Shown: piece after piece, positions 30,532 through 39,319 of the stretch | Layout of the letters: each line of letters starts with the position of its first letter | Position numbering within the stretch: position 1 is the first letter of the stretch | DNA from: Candidatus Salinicoccus stercoripullorum | GTDB taxonomy: Bacteria > Bacillota > Bacilli > Staphylococcales > Salinicoccaceae | DNA: 64,000 nt | Reading direction: 5' to 3' | Assembly: GCA_019113295.1 (NCBI GenBank) | Contig: DXHR01000003.1 | Span: 62,001 to 126,000 of the forward strand | The notes under the pieces: model-generated | What the model was told of the DNA's origin: nothing | Databases searched by the model: none | What the model saw: the letters and a program-made list of their open reading frames with translations, nothing else | Translations under genes and position numbers: made by a program

Positions 30532-30559
30532 TTGATGAACAATTTTTGAACAATATAAA
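30532..30559 (+). promoter_or_regulatory. Putative ctaB operon promoter
   Basis: TTGATG (30532-30537), 16-nt spacer, TATAAA (30554-30559). The divergent 309-nt ctaA-ctaB gap otherwise holds AT-rich sequence with no ORF or clear hairpin. It leaves about 95 nt of untranslated leader before ctaB. Confidence 0.5.
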
Positions 30560-30654
30560 ATGTAACGAATTTATTTCAGAAATGTATAGTAAATGTGACC
30601 TTTTTAATTTATTATTAAATATAAATGTGTTTATTGGTGAAAGGAGGCGTATGG

Positions 30655-31575
30655 ATGCAAAGTGATGTATATGGAAATGATGTGCATCATGTCGATAAGG
30701 GAATAACTTTCAAAGCTGTAAAAACCCTGGTCAAGGAAGGAATCATAAAAGCGAACCTGATGCCCGCTTTTGCTGCCGGTTTCCTGGCGGTAATGTACTA
30801 CGGTCAGTCTTTTTTCGCAAACATTCCCGTCTTGTTGTTCATGGTTTTTGCCACCGCACTGGTCATCGGCGGTGTTGCCGCGCTCAACAATTTCTATGAC
30901 CGTGATATCGATTCTGTAATGGAATCGAAGCTCGACAGACCGAGTGTTGATGGCACTTTCAATGCCGGACAGATATTGACAATCGGCTTTTCGATGCTGA
31001 TTGCAGGTGAAATCATCCTGTTCATGATCAACCCGACAGCTGGAACGCTTGGGCTGGTTGCTGCTTTTGGATATGCAGTCGTCTACTCGATCTATGCCAA
31101 AAGGCATCTGCTGTCGAATACAGTAATTGGCGCAATTCCCGGAGCGATGCCGCCTTTGATCGGCTGGGCTGTAATCGACCCGGGCCTGCACATGCTTGCA
31201 TGGGCGATGTTCATCGTGATGTTCATATGGCAGCCGCCGCATTTTTATGCACTGGCCATCAGACGGAGCGATGAGTACAGTAAGGCCGGCGTACCAATGC
31301 TTCCTTCCGTAAAAGGGAATCACCGTACACGGGTGTCCATCATATTCTGGGTGGCACTACTCTTGTTTACACCGCTGCTCATGATGGAACTCGGGCTATG
31401 GTTTGCAGGGCTTGTCACACTGCTGAATGCCGCCTGGCTCATGGTTGCTCTCAACAGGTTTCGACGCATTGAAGACTATAACCGCTATGCCGGTCGGGTA
31501 TTTGTCTTCTCATTGAACTACATTATTATTTTCTTTGTAATGATCATCATTGCCGGCCTATTGTTTAATTTCTAA
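30655..31575 (+). CDS. ctaB: Protohaem IX farnesyltransferase (haem O synthase)
   Basis: UbiA-superfamily membrane prenyltransferase adding farnesyl to haem B. 306 aa with about nine hydrophobic segments. The Mg-prenyl-diphosphate motif NNFYDRDID followed by LDRPSVDG is near residue 82-100, and the second conserved loop contains YAKRHLLSNTVIGAIPGAMPP. The ATG at 30655 has aaggagg at 30641-30647; an out-of-frame ATG at 30651 ends after four codons. The oxidase subunit gene ctaC begins 28 nt downstream, so the two are co-transcribed. Confidence 0.96.
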   Translation: MQSDVYGNDVHHVDKGITFKAVKTLVKEGIIKANLMPAFAAGFLAVMYYGQSFFANIPVLLFMVFATALVIGGVAALNNFYDRDIDSVMESKLDRPSVDGTFNAGQILTIGFSMLIAGEIILFMINPTAGTLGLVAAFGYAVVYSIYAKRHLLSNTVIGAIPGAMPPLIGWAVIDPGLHMLAWAMFIVMFIWQPPHFYALAIRRSDEYSKAGVPMLPSVKGNHRTRVSIIFWVALLLFTPLLMMELGLWFAGLVTLLNAAWLMVALNRFRRIEDYNRYAGRVFVFSLNYIIIFFVMIIIAGLLFNF

Positions 31576-31603
31576 AGCTTAGTATGAAAGAGGGGCTATT
31601 TAC

Positions 31604-32764
31604 ATGAAAAATCGTTGGATGAATGCCAAATGGATAGGTCTTTTATCTGTCCTGATGGTGTTCCTGTCGGGCTGTGGTAAGAATCATCTTAGTGCACTGA
31701 AGCCTGCTGGTGAGGTTGGACAGGAACAGTTTAAACTGATGCTTCTGTCGATCATCATCATGATTCTGGTAATCCTGGTTGTTGTTGTACTCTTTACATT
31801 TGCACTGACAAAGAGCCGCAGAAGCAAAGTCGGTGAGGATTTCGAGCCAAAGGATGTTGCCGGAAACCACACCCTTGAAGTGATCTGGACAAGCATCCCG
31901 ATCCTTCTGCTCATCATTCTTGCCATTCCTACTATCTACTTCACGTTCAAACAGGCGGATACACGGGCCATGGAAACGGAAGATGGAGAAGTGAACGGTG
32001 AAGAAGTCATCGTCAACGTAACAGCGCATCAGTACTGGTGGGAATTCGAGTATCCAAACCAGGAAGTGGTCACTTCCCAGGAACTTGTAGTACCAACTGA
32101 TACGAAAGTATACTTCAATCTTCACGGTGCAGACGTAAAACACTCATTCTGGGTGCCTGCCGCCGGAGGTAAGATGGATACGAACATAGACGGAATTAAC
32201 AGTTTCTACTTAGTGTTTGACGATGATAAGGCGGAAGATTCCAACCGTCTCTTCTACGGTAAATGTGCGGAGCTGTGCGGACCTTCACACGCACTGATGG
32301 ACTTCAAGGTCGAAGCGCTTCCACAGGAGGAATATGAACAGTGGCTTGCTGACATGCAGGCTGTTGAAGAACCGGCTCAGGCATCAACTGAAGATGCAGC
32401 TGAAGGTCAGGAAATCTTCAATAACTCATGTATCGGATGTCACGCTGTAACACCTCAGGGTGCGGGCGCACAGGGGCCAAACCTTGCGAACTTCGGAGAC
32501 CGCGATCTCATCGCAGGCTATCTTGAGCACGACAAGGAGAACCTGGTGGATTGGATTTCCGATCCTGAAAGTCTGAAACCGGGCAACAAGATGGCAGGTG
32601 CTTATGACCTGTCTGAAGAAGAGATCGACAAAGTCGCTGAATATCTGATGGAACTGAACGTTGAAGAAGGTTCCGGTGATGTCAGTGCATTAAAAGAAAA
32701 TGCTGAAGAACCTTCAGACGAAGGATCTTCAGAGGAAGAGTCATCAGAAGAGGGGGGTAACTGA
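31604..32764 (+). CDS. ctaC: Cytochrome caa3 oxidase subunit II with fused cytochrome c domain
   Basis: 386-aa lipoprotein subunit. The signal peptide ends at lipobox LSGC (Cys near residue 24). Two membrane helices follow (about 44-67 and 91-112), then the cupredoxin CuA domain with HSFWVPAAGGKMDT and the CAELCGPSH ligand loop. After this comes a cytochrome c domain with haem-binding CIGCH near residue 280 and a likely Met ligand in NKMAGAY. The last 30 residues are an acidic tail. The fused haem c defines a caa3 enzyme that takes electrons from cytochrome c, not menaquinol. Confidence 0.96.
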   Translation: MKNRWMNAKWIGLLSVLMVFLSGCGKNHLSALKPAGEVGQEQFKLMLLSIIIMILVILVVVVLFTFALTKSRRSKVGEDFEPKDVAGNHTLEVIWTSIPILLLIILAIPTIYFTFKQADTRAMETEDGEVNGEEVIVNVTAHQYWWEFEYPNQEVVTSQELVVPTDTKVYFNLHGADVKHSFWVPAAGGKMDTNIDGINSFYLVFDDDKAEDSNRLFYGKCAELCGPSHALMDFKVEALPQEEYEQWLADMQAVEEPAQASTEDAAEGQEIFNNSCIGCHAVTPQGAGAQGPNLANFGDRDLIAGYLEHDKENLVDWISDPESLKPGNKMAGAYDLSEEEIDKVAEYLMELNVEEGSGDVSALKENAEEPSDEGSSEEESSEEGGN

Positions 32765-32766
32765 TA

Positions 32767-34683
32767 ATGGCATCCGCAACTAAAAAGAGAAGTGTCGGTT
32801 CTGTAATCTGGGATTACATGACCACAGTCGACCATAAAAAAATAGCAATCCTTTATCTGATTGCCGGTGGATTCTTCTTTGCTCTGGGAGGTATAGAAGC
32901 AATGCTGATCCGTATTCAGCTTGCTGTACCAAACAACGATTTCCTGTCTGCAGGATTGTTCAACGAAGTAATCACCATGCATGGTACAACCATGATATTC
33001 CTGGCTGCAATGCCGCTTTTGTTTGCATTCATGAACGCAACGGTGCCTTTGCAGATCGGGGCGCGAGACGTAGCCTTCCCATTCCTTAACTCACTGGGTG
33101 TCTGGCTGTTCATCTTCGGAGGTATCTTCCTGAACCTTTCATGGTTCATGGGAGGCGCTCCGGATGCCGGCTGGACGAGCTATTCTTCACTTTCAATCAA
33201 TTCACCTGGACACGGCATCGACTTCTACGCAGTCGGTCTTCAGATTGCCGGTGCAGGTACGCTGATTTCAGGTATCAACTTTGTCACTACAATCATTTCA
33301 ATGAGAGCACCGGGTATGACCTACATGAGAATGCCGCTTATGACATGGACAACACTTGTCGCTTCAGTGCTTATCGTATTCGCATTCCCGCCGCTTACAG
33401 TGGGCATATTCCTGCTTACTTTTGACCGTATGTTCGGGTCCAGTTTCTTCCTCGTTGAAACCGGGGGCAACACGATTATCTGGGAGCATCTGTTCTGGAT
33501 CTTCGGACACCCTGAAGTTTACATTCTGATTCTGCCGGCCTTCGGTATTTTCTCAGAAATATTCGCCACGTTCTCACGTAAGAGGCTGTTTGGTTACTCT
33601 GCTATGGTATTTGCGACTGTACTCATCGGTTTCTTCGGATTCATGGTATGGGCGCACCACATGTTCACAGTTGGTCTCGGGCCGACTGCCAACGCCATTT
33701 TCGCAGTAGCCACGATGGCAATCGCCGTGCCGACGGGTATCAAGATCTTCAACTGGATATTCACCATATGGGGCGGCTCGATCGAGTTTACAACCCCTAT
33801 GCTCTATGCACTGGCGTTCATTCCTTCATTCGTAATGGGCGGAGTCACCGGTATAATGCAGGCAGCTGCACCGGCTGACTACCAGTATCATGACTCGTAC
33901 TTCATCGTAGCGCACTTCCACTATGTTATTGTGGGCGGTGTAGTATTCGGACTTCTTGCAGGACTGCACTACTACTGGCCACTGATGTTCAGTACAATGC
34001 TCAGTGAGAAGCTCGGAAAGATTTCATTCGTGCTGTTTGTTGCTGGTTTCCACGTGACATTCCTGATCCAGCACTTCCTTGGACTTTGGGGGATGCCACG
34101 CCGCGTGTTCACTTACCTGGATGGTCAGGGGTATAACACCTCGAATATGATATCCACCGTAGGCGCACTCATGATGGCGCTCGCAGTAATCATCCTGCTG
34201 ATCAATATCATTATTACTGTTGCCAAGAATGAAAAAGTCGGACGAGACCCTTGGGGTGACGGACGTACGCTTGAGTGGTCCCTTCCGCTTCCGGTTCCGC
34301 ACTACAACTTTGCTCAGATACCGCTTGTCCGCGGTCTTGATGCATACTGGATCGAGAAGAAGGAAAACGGGGGCAAGCTGATGCCGGCGGAATCCCTTGA
34401 AGACTTCCATATGCCAAACAGTTCCATCATTCCATTCATACTGTCGTTCGGCCTGTTCGTCGCTGGATTTGGTGCACTGCACCTCGCTTCCGGTAAAGAC
34501 TGGGCAATCGATGCAGTGGCGGATCTGCCGCAGCACCCTTGGGCGTTGCCGGTTCTCGTTATCGGACTCGCAATCGTGTTCATCTCAATGGGTGTCCGTT
34601 CCTGGAAGGATGACCTTGGCCATTACGTAAAAAAAGAAGAAGTATTGAAAGACCTTGAAGAACAAGAAAGGGGTGCGAAATAA
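32767..34683 (+). CDS. ctaD: Cytochrome caa3 oxidase subunit I
   Basis: Catalytic haem-copper subunit, 638 aa with at least 12 membrane helices plus extra C-terminal ones. Ligand regions are visible: ITMHGTTMIF (low-spin haem His), WEHLFWIFGHPEVYILILP (CuB His-Tyr crosslink), WAHHMFTVG (CuB His pair) and HYVIVGGVVFG with the haem-a3 His. Starts 2 nt after the ctaC stop with a gaggggggt RBS, and its stop overlaps the ctaE start. Reduces O2 to water and pumps protons. Confidence 0.97.
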   Translation: MASATKKRSVGSVIWDYMTTVDHKKIAILYLIAGGFFFALGGIEAMLIRIQLAVPNNDFLSAGLFNEVITMHGTTMIFLAAMPLLFAFMNATVPLQIGARDVAFPFLNSLGVWLFIFGGIFLNLSWFMGGAPDAGWTSYSSLSINSPGHGIDFYAVGLQIAGAGTLISGINFVTTIISMRAPGMTYMRMPLMTWTTLVASVLIVFAFPPLTVGIFLLTFDRMFGSSFFLVETGGNTIIWEHLFWIFGHPEVYILILPAFGIFSEIFATFSRKRLFGYSAMVFATVLIGFFGFMVWAHHMFTVGLGPTANAIFAVATMAIAVPTGIKIFNWIFTIWGGSIEFTTPMLYALAFIPSFVMGGVTGIMQAAAPADYQYHDSYFIVAHFHYVIVGGVVFGLLAGLHYYWPLMFSTMLSEKLGKISFVLFVAGFHVTFLIQHFLGLWGMPRRVFTYLDGQGYNTSNMISTVGALMMALAVIILLINIIITVAKNEKVGRDPWGDGRTLEWSLPLPVPHYNFAQIPLVRGLDAYWIEKKENGGKLMPAESLEDFHMPNSSIIPFILSFGLFVAGFGALHLASGKDWAIDAVADLPQHPWALPVLVIGLAIVFISMGVRSWKDDLGHYVKKEEVLKDLEEQERGAK

Positions 34684-35309
34684 TGGCTAACATGGAATAT
34701 AATGTGCCGTCGGAAAGATGGCCGGCACACCCGGAAACGGCAACGCTCGAAGGTAAAAATAAATTTATCGGTTTCTGGACTTTCCTTGCCGGTGAAACTG
34801 CACTTTTCGCATCTCTCTTTGCAACATACCTTGCACTGAAAGACTCTGTACCAAGCGATGACCATCTGCTTGCCGCAGACTTGTTCCATCTGGAACTCGC
34901 ATTTGTCATGACGATGTTCCTGCTGACTTCATCGCTGACAAGTGTCTACGCAGTCTATCATATGAGAAACAACAATTTCTCAAAAATGCAGCTGTGGCTC
35001 GGTATCACAGTACTGCTGGGGCTCGGCTTCCTGTCGCTTGAAATTTATGAGTTCATCGAATATACCGATCTCGGGCATACGTTCCGTTCCAGTGCATTCG
35101 GCAGTGCGTTCTACTTCCTGATCGGTACACACGGCTTCCACGTCTGTATCGGCCTGGTCTGGATCACACTCCTCATCCTGCGTAACGCAAAGCGGGGCCT
35201 GTCGGTCTACACTGCTGCGAAAGTAAACACTGCAGCTCTGTACTGGCACTTCATTGACGTCGTATGGGTCTTTATCTTCACGGTAGTTTACCTGTTGGGA
35301 GTGATGTAA
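34683..35309 (+). CDS. ctaE: Cytochrome caa3 oxidase subunit III
   Basis: 208-aa membrane protein with five hydrophobic segments, the short bacterial form of subunit III. Conserved segments are FWTFLAGETALFASLFATY, LEIYEFIEYTDLG and YWHFIDVVWVFIF. The ATG shares its A with the ctaD stop (TAATG), giving translational coupling. Confidence 0.96.
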   Translation: MANMEYNVPSERWPAHPETATLEGKNKFIGFWTFLAGETALFASLFATYLALKDSVPSDDHLLAADLFHLELAFVMTMFLLTSSLTSVYAVYHMRNNNFSKMQLWLGITVLLGLGFLSLEIYEFIEYTDLGHTFRSSAFGSAFYFLIGTHGFHVCIGLVWITLLILRNAKRGLSVYTAAKVNTAALYWHFIDVVWVFIFTVVYLLGVM

Positions 35310-35310
35310 T

Positions 35311-35655
35311 ATGGCAGAAATCAAACAAGAACCGATTTCCCAAAAGAAGCTTGCCTACATCAGACGTGAACGCACGAAAGAAATGCGTCAGCAGATGGTT
35401 TCTTTCGGACTCATGATCTTCCTGACTTTTGTGGCATTCGGCCTGGTGGCGATGGATCTTGATGCATCGTTTGTCATACCCATTGTAGTCGCCATGGCGT
35501 TCCTGCAGGTCATCTTGCAGTTCTACTACTTCATGCACATGAAAGACAAAGGTCATGAATATATCAAGCTTATGATACTAACAGGCATGTTCTTTGCCCT
35601 TGCGTTCGTAACAACATTCATCTATATCGTATGGATCGGATCTCCGATCGAGTGA
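35311..35655 (+). CDS. ctaF: Cytochrome caa3 oxidase subunit IV
   Basis: 114-aa protein with three membrane helices (about residues 31-50, 54-74 and 87-108). It belongs to the small prokaryotic cytochrome oxidase subunit IV family, with FYYFMHMKDKG between helices two and three. It begins 1 nt after ctaE and is the last gene before the operon terminator. Confidence 0.93.
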   Translation: MAEIKQEPISQKKLAYIRRERTKEMRQQMVSFGLMIFLTFVAFGLVAMDLDASFVIPIVVAMAFLQVILQFYYFMHMKDKGHEYIKLMILTGMFFALAFVTTFIYIVWIGSPIE

Positions 35656-35662
35656 TACAGCA

Positions 35663-35697
35663 AAGAGGCCGGCACATTTGTGCCGGCCTCTTTTGTC
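35663..35697 (+). terminator. Terminator of the ctaBCDEF operon
   Basis: GAGGCCGGCAC-attt-GTGCCGGCCTC followed by TTTTG. Confidence 0.92.
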
Positions 35698-35720
35698 ATC
35701 ATATTGTCACCCATCGGCGC

Positions 35721-35749
35721 TTGATGTGCGGGGGGTTTGATTCTATACT
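35721..35749 (+). promoter_or_regulatory. ctaG promoter
   Basis: TTGATG (35721-35726), exactly 17 nt, TATACT (35744-35749), just after the oxidase terminator. Confidence 0.75.
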
Positions 35750-35780
35750 TGAAATAAGCGAATCTTAAAGGATGATCAAT

Positions 35781-36734
35781 TTGGAAAATATATCGTCTAT
35801 ATCCATATTCGGCTTCGTGGCAAACTGGAGCCCTTATTTCTTCTTGTTCACTGCATTTTTGACAGTGCTCTATTTCCTGCTCACTAAAAAGTGGTACCGC
35901 AATTTTGAAAACGGCAGGCCGCTCAGAGTGAAGGAAGGCCTCGTTTTTGTAACCAGCATGGTTCTTCTGTATATCATGTACGGTGCGCCGGTTGACATAC
36001 TAAGCCACATACTGTTCAGTTTCCATATGCTTCAGATGGCGGTTGTATTCCTTCTCATTGCACCGCTGATGTTCTATGCGATACCTGAATATTTATGGAA
36101 GGCATTTGTGAATTTGCCTGTCGCAAGGCAAATATTCAAAATCACAAAAAAGCCGCTTGTGACACTCATCCTGTTCAATGGTGTATTCTCCATCTACCAC
36201 CTGCCGGTGGTGCTGGATTTCCTTAAGCAGAGCGGGGCGCTGCATTCGGCGTTCAATGTGCTTCTATTCCTGCTTGCGTTACTCATGTTCTATCCGGTGT
36301 TCAACAAAGTTGAACCGAAGGAGAATCATATGGGCGGACTGTTCAAGATGCTCTATGTTTTTGGTATCGGAGCACTGCTCACACCTGCCTGCGGATTGAT
36401 CATATTCGCCGGTACGCCTCTTTATGAGACGTATACGGACGGAGATGCATGGCTGTCCGCCATGGAACTCTGTGTACCTTCCGGTGTGCTTGACGGCCTT
36501 AAAGGCCAGGGTCTCATCTCAGGACCGGAATACTTTACGAATACGACACCCATCATGGACCAGCAGACAGGCGGCATCATCATGAAAGTGCTTCAGGAAG
36601 TGTTCTTCGGCTTCATGCTCGGCTTCATCTTCTTCAATTGGTTCAGAGAAGAGCGCATGGATGAAGAGGAGACGACCAGACGCTCTGTTGAAAATGCCAG
36701 AATCCAAAAAGAGCTATTTAACCAATACAGATAA
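35781..36734 (+). CDS. ctaG: Cytochrome oxidase assembly factor CtaG (caa3 type)
   Basis: 317-aa membrane protein with seven to eight hydrophobic segments, of the Bacillus CtaG/YcnJ-like family needed for caa3 (CuB site) assembly. Conserved residues include SFHMLQMAVVFLLIAPLM near residue 80 and TPACGLIIFAGTPLYETY. The likely start is TTG 35781 with aaagga 8 nt upstream; ATG 35772 overlaps that RBS. It has its own promoter and is followed by ctaM 20 nt downstream. Confidence 0.92.
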   Translation: MENISSISIFGFVANWSPYFFLFTAFLTVLYFLLTKKWYRNFENGRPLRVKEGLVFVTSMVLLYIMYGAPVDILSHILFSFHMLQMAVVFLLIAPLMFYAIPEYLWKAFVNLPVARQIFKITKKPLVTLILFNGVFSIYHLPVVLDFLKQSGALHSAFNVLLFLLALLMFYPVFNKVEPKENHMGGLFKMLYVFGIGALLTPACGLIIFAGTPLYETYTDGDAWLSAMELCVPSGVLDGLKGQGLISGPEYFTNTTPIMDQQTGGIIMKVLQEVFFGFMLGFIFFNWFREERMDEEETTRRSVENARIQKELFNQYR

Positions 36735-36754
36735 TCAGTAAGGAGAAATACACC

Positions 36755-37213
36755 GTGCATCTATTACCAACAATAAGTACATTTTTCATAGTGCTCAGTG
36801 CCATTTTCCTGGCAGCCGGCATCATCAGGATAAAAAAGCACCGGGATATTGACGGCCATCAGAAAATGATGAAATATGCTGCTGTCAGCGCAGTCATCTT
36901 CTTCATAATATATGTATCGCGCACCATATTCATCGGCAACACAGCCTTCGGCGGCCCCGCTTATCTGGTACCGTTCTATACGGTCTTCCTTATATTCCAT
37001 ATCGTGCTTGCAACGTCGGGGGCTTTCCTGGGGGGAACACAGATCTATTTCGGTGCCAAGGAAAAACTGGAAAAACACAGGAAGCTTGCCCCGTGGGCTT
37101 CAGTTATCTGGTTCGGTACAGCAATCACTGGCGTCATGGTGTATGTGCTGCTCTATGTACTGTATCCGGGCGGCGAAACAACATCACTGATCAGGGCGAT
37201 TCTGCAAAACTGA
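36755..37213 (+). CDS. ctaM: DUF420 membrane protein, CtaM-type oxidase maturation factor
   Basis: 152-aa protein with four membrane helices. The DUF420 motif includes DIDGHQKMMKYA near residue 30 and HIVLATSGAFLGG near residue 80, with histidines likely to bind metal or haem. In S. aureus CtaM is needed for activity of the haem A-containing quinol oxidase. Here it sits behind ctaG in a two-gene unit, beside a complete caa3 operon. Start GTG 36755 with aaggaga upstream. Confidence 0.88.
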   Translation: MHLLPTISTFFIVLSAIFLAAGIIRIKKHRDIDGHQKMMKYAAVSAVIFFIIYVSRTIFIGNTAFGGPAYLVPFYTVFLIFHIVLATSGAFLGGTQIYFGAKEKLEKHRKLAPWASVIWFGTAITGVMVYVLLYVLYPGGETTSLIRAILQN

Positions 37214-37219
37214 TTTCGG

Positions 37220-37247
37220 AACGGATCCTTTGGGATCCGTTTTTTTA
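37220..37247 (+). terminator. Terminator after ctaM
   Basis: AACGGATCC-tttg-GGATCCGTT stem with TTTTTAA tail. Confidence 0.92.
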
Positions 37248-37256
37248 ATTGGCAAA

Positions 37257-37283
37257 TAAAAAACAGGACACCTAAGTGTCCTG
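37257..37283 (-). terminator. Terminator of the yugN-like gene (minus strand)
   Basis: CAGGACAC-ttag-GTGTCCTG on the minus strand, followed by TTTTTTATTT. Confidence 0.9.
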
Positions 37284-37299
37284 CAAATCTATCATTGTT

Positions 37300-37656
37300 T
37301 CAGACGAGCGCTTTCAGATCTTTGACGACATTTCTGATCTTTTCGACTGCATGGTCTACAATGCGATCCGGGAAATGTTCATCTGCACCGTACTCGATGC
37401 CAGTCGGATAGTAATGTTTACCCATGTATGGATCCATCAGCTGGAGGATTGCGTTATTAGCACCTACATCACCTTCCAGGGTATAGCCCGGCATGCGTAA
37501 GTAGTAGATGCCCTCCGGCACTTCATACTTGAAGTCAAAGGTCATCCGTTCGTAGTCCCAGGAACCCCCGAGTACGAGACCGTTCTTGTTCATTGTGTCT
37601 TGCAGTATATCCTGAGAAATAACCATCGTCTCAAGACCAGAGTTTTCAAATACCAT
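37300..37656 (-). CDS. YugN-like family protein
   Basis: 118-aa soluble protein of the YugN-like family, with GGSWDYERMTFDFKYEV near residue 30, YYLRMPGYTLEGDV and the C-terminal DRIVDHAVEKIRNVVKDL. Function unknown. It occupies the same place, between the cta genes and ylbF, in staphylococci. RBS aggagg; promoter TTGCAA-N17-TAAAAT upstream. Confidence 0.88.
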   Translation of the reverse strand: MVFENSGLETMVISQDILQDTMNKNGLVLGGSWDYERMTFDFKYEVPEGIYYLRMPGYTLEGDVGANNAILQLMDPYMGKHYYPTGIEYGADEHFPDRIVDHAVEKIRNVVKDLKALV

Positions 37657-37690
37657 GAAATTTCCTCCCTAAGCATTTTGCATTACTTTA

Positions 37691-37719
37691 ATTTTAATCC
37701 ATATCCATAAGACTTGCAA
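37691..37719 (-). promoter_or_regulatory. Promoter of the yugN-like gene
   Basis: Minus strand TTGCAA (37719-37714), 17-nt spacer, TAAAAT (37696-37691). Confidence 0.6.
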
Positions 37720-37797
37720 ATGGAATTTGAGTATTTCGGAAAAACTGGTGTAGAGGGGGAGATGCCAATATGATACCATTGGGGAGAGGTGATGTGT

Positions 37798-38241
37798 ATG
37801 ATAACTGAAAAGGAATTGGAAATCATGGATCAGCTCGATGCCTTGAACAACAAGGTTATGGAGACTACGGAATACAGGCACTACTGCAAATACAGGGAGC
37901 TTCTGGATACGGATCTGGCTGCATCCGGCCTTATATATCGTTTTACAAAAATGAAAGAGGAGTTCGAGGAGGTGCAGAGATTCGGTAAATACCATCCGGA
38001 TTTCAGTACGAAAAGAAGGGAGATCAACCAGTTCAAAAAAGAGCTGGATATGAACCCGGTAATCATGGAGTACCGAAAAGCGGAATATCAGCTGCAGGCG
38101 CTCCTTGATGAAATACTCTATCATGTAAGCATCGGCGTGAGCAAGAACGTCAATGTGGTCAGCAGTAATCCGTTCTTCTCTGTCGGAGGGGAATCCGGAT
38201 GCTCGACCGGCGGCAGCTGTGGCTGCCAGACGGCTATGTAG
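37798..38241 (+). CDS. ricF: YlbF/RicF, subunit of the RNase Y specificity complex
   Basis: 147-aa helical protein of the YlbF/YmcA family. In Bacillus it forms the Ric (Y) complex with RicA and RicT, which adjusts RNase Y mRNA maturation. The helical core is followed by a C-terminal cysteine cluster, CSTGGSCGCQTAM, matching the segment that binds an Fe-S cluster in the Bacillus protein. The ATG at 37798 is 8 nt after ggggagagg; earlier in-frame ATG/GTG codons are too close to that RBS. Ended by its own terminator. Confidence 0.9.
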   Translation: MITEKELEIMDQLDALNNKVMETTEYRHYCKYRELLDTDLAASGLIYRFTKMKEEFEEVQRFGKYHPDFSTKRREINQFKKELDMNPVIMEYRKAEYQLQALLDEILYHVSIGVSKNVNVVSSNPFFSVGGESGCSTGGSCGCQTAM

Positions 38242-38244
38242 TTC

Positions 38245-38271
38245 AGACAGTCCATCGGGCTGTCTTTTTTA
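38245..38271 (+). terminator. Terminator after ricF
   Basis: AGACAGTCC-atc-GGGCTGTCT stem (one G-U pair) followed by TTTTTA. Confidence 0.88.
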
Positions 38272-38281
38272 TTACGGCAAA

Positions 38282-38305
38282 ATAAAAGCCCCTCCGGCGG
38301 AGGGA
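38282..38305 (-). terminator. Terminator of the GlpQ-like gene (minus strand)
   Basis: CCCTCC-gcc-GGAGGG on the minus strand followed by GCTTTTATTTT, ending 6 nt before the minus-strand stop. Confidence 0.8.
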
Positions 38306-38310
38306 CAGTA

Positions 38311-39231
38311 TCAATATCTTTCATTCAGAAGGTGATGGCTGATATCAGGGAAATCGGTCACGATGGAGTGGGCGCCTTTTTGGATGAGTGAATCCATTTC
38401 GTCCATTTCATTGATCACCCAGTATCCGACTGCAACATTCAGACTCTGAAGATAATCTATGAAGCCTTCACGGTCAAGCGGTAGATTGTTGTATCTCGGC
38501 GGAATCTGGAAGGTATCCGCTTTTGGCGTATACAGGTGTTTGAAGCAGGATGAATATGCGAGATATGCATTCCTGACCTGGTCCTCGCCGGCTCCAAGTG
38601 CCACATCGTCGCCTGAATAGAGGCGGAAACGCTCAATCTGTTCATCGTGGAAACTCGTCACCAGTACACGGTCTTCAACATCAAGCTCTGTTATCAATCT
38701 ATACAGAAGGCTTGGCATCAGGCTGCCTTCATAGGATTCCGGAGTATCCTTGATATCGATGTTGATGAGCTTATCCGGGTATTTTCGGATGAGTTCTTTG
38801 AGTGTGACAATTTTCGCATCCTCTGAACCCCTGAACGGGTGATTTCCTTCGACATCACGGAAGTGATAGCCGAAGTCGAGGGCACGCAGTTCATCGAGTG
38901 TCATATTGCTGACACGGCCCGCACCGTTTGACGTCCGGTCGACATATGCGTCATGGAAGACAACAATTTCTTCATCCTTCGTCATGCGGACATCAACTTC
39001 AAAGCCGTCCACATTGAATTCCGATGCTTTGTCGAATGCTGCAACAGTGTGTTCAGGTGCAAGTCCCATTCCGCCGCGGTGGGCGAAAACATAAGGGGAA
39101 CGGTGTCTGAAGTAAGGCTTGATATCACGGATCTTCGTTTCACTCATCAGTCTGGTGCCGACCCAAAGACCTCCGATGACACCGCCGGCAACACCCACAG
39201 CTGTTAAAAATCCTTTGAAACACTTGTTCAT
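38311..39231 (-). CDS. Glycerophosphodiester phosphodiesterase family protein, membrane-anchored or secreted
   Basis: 306-aa hydrolase releasing glycerol-3-phosphate from glycerophosphodiesters. The first ~28 residues contain a hydrophobic segment with a basic start (MNKCFKGFLTAVGVAGG), acting as signal or anchor. The GDPD TIM barrel follows, with catalytic HRGGMGLAPEHT near residue 51, the metal-binding FEVDVRMTKDEEIVVFHD near residue 77, and the terminal DFPD. RBS ctggagg. Substrate may be lipid- or teichoic-acid-derived diesters. Confidence 0.92.
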   Translation of the reverse strand: MNKCFKGFLTAVGVAGGVIGGLWVGTRLMSETKIRDIKPYFRHRSPYVFAHRGGMGLAPEHTVAAFDKASEFNVDGFEVDVRMTKDEEIVVFHDAYVDRTSNGAGRVSNMTLDELRALDFGYHFRDVEGNHPFRGSEDAKIVTLKELIRKYPDKLINIDIKDTPESYEGSLMPSLLYRLITELDVEDRVLVTSFHDEQIERFRLYSGDDVALGAGEDQVRNAYLAYSSCFKHLYTPKADTFQIPPRYNNLPLDREGFIDYLQSLNVAVGYWVINEMDEMDSLIQKGAHSIVTDFPDISHHLLNERY

Positions 39232-39319
39232 AATTCATTGCCTCCAGTAATAGATTCATTTTAAAACTGCTCACTAACATGGTATCATATCTTTATATAA
39301 ATTTATAAGGCGGGGTATA

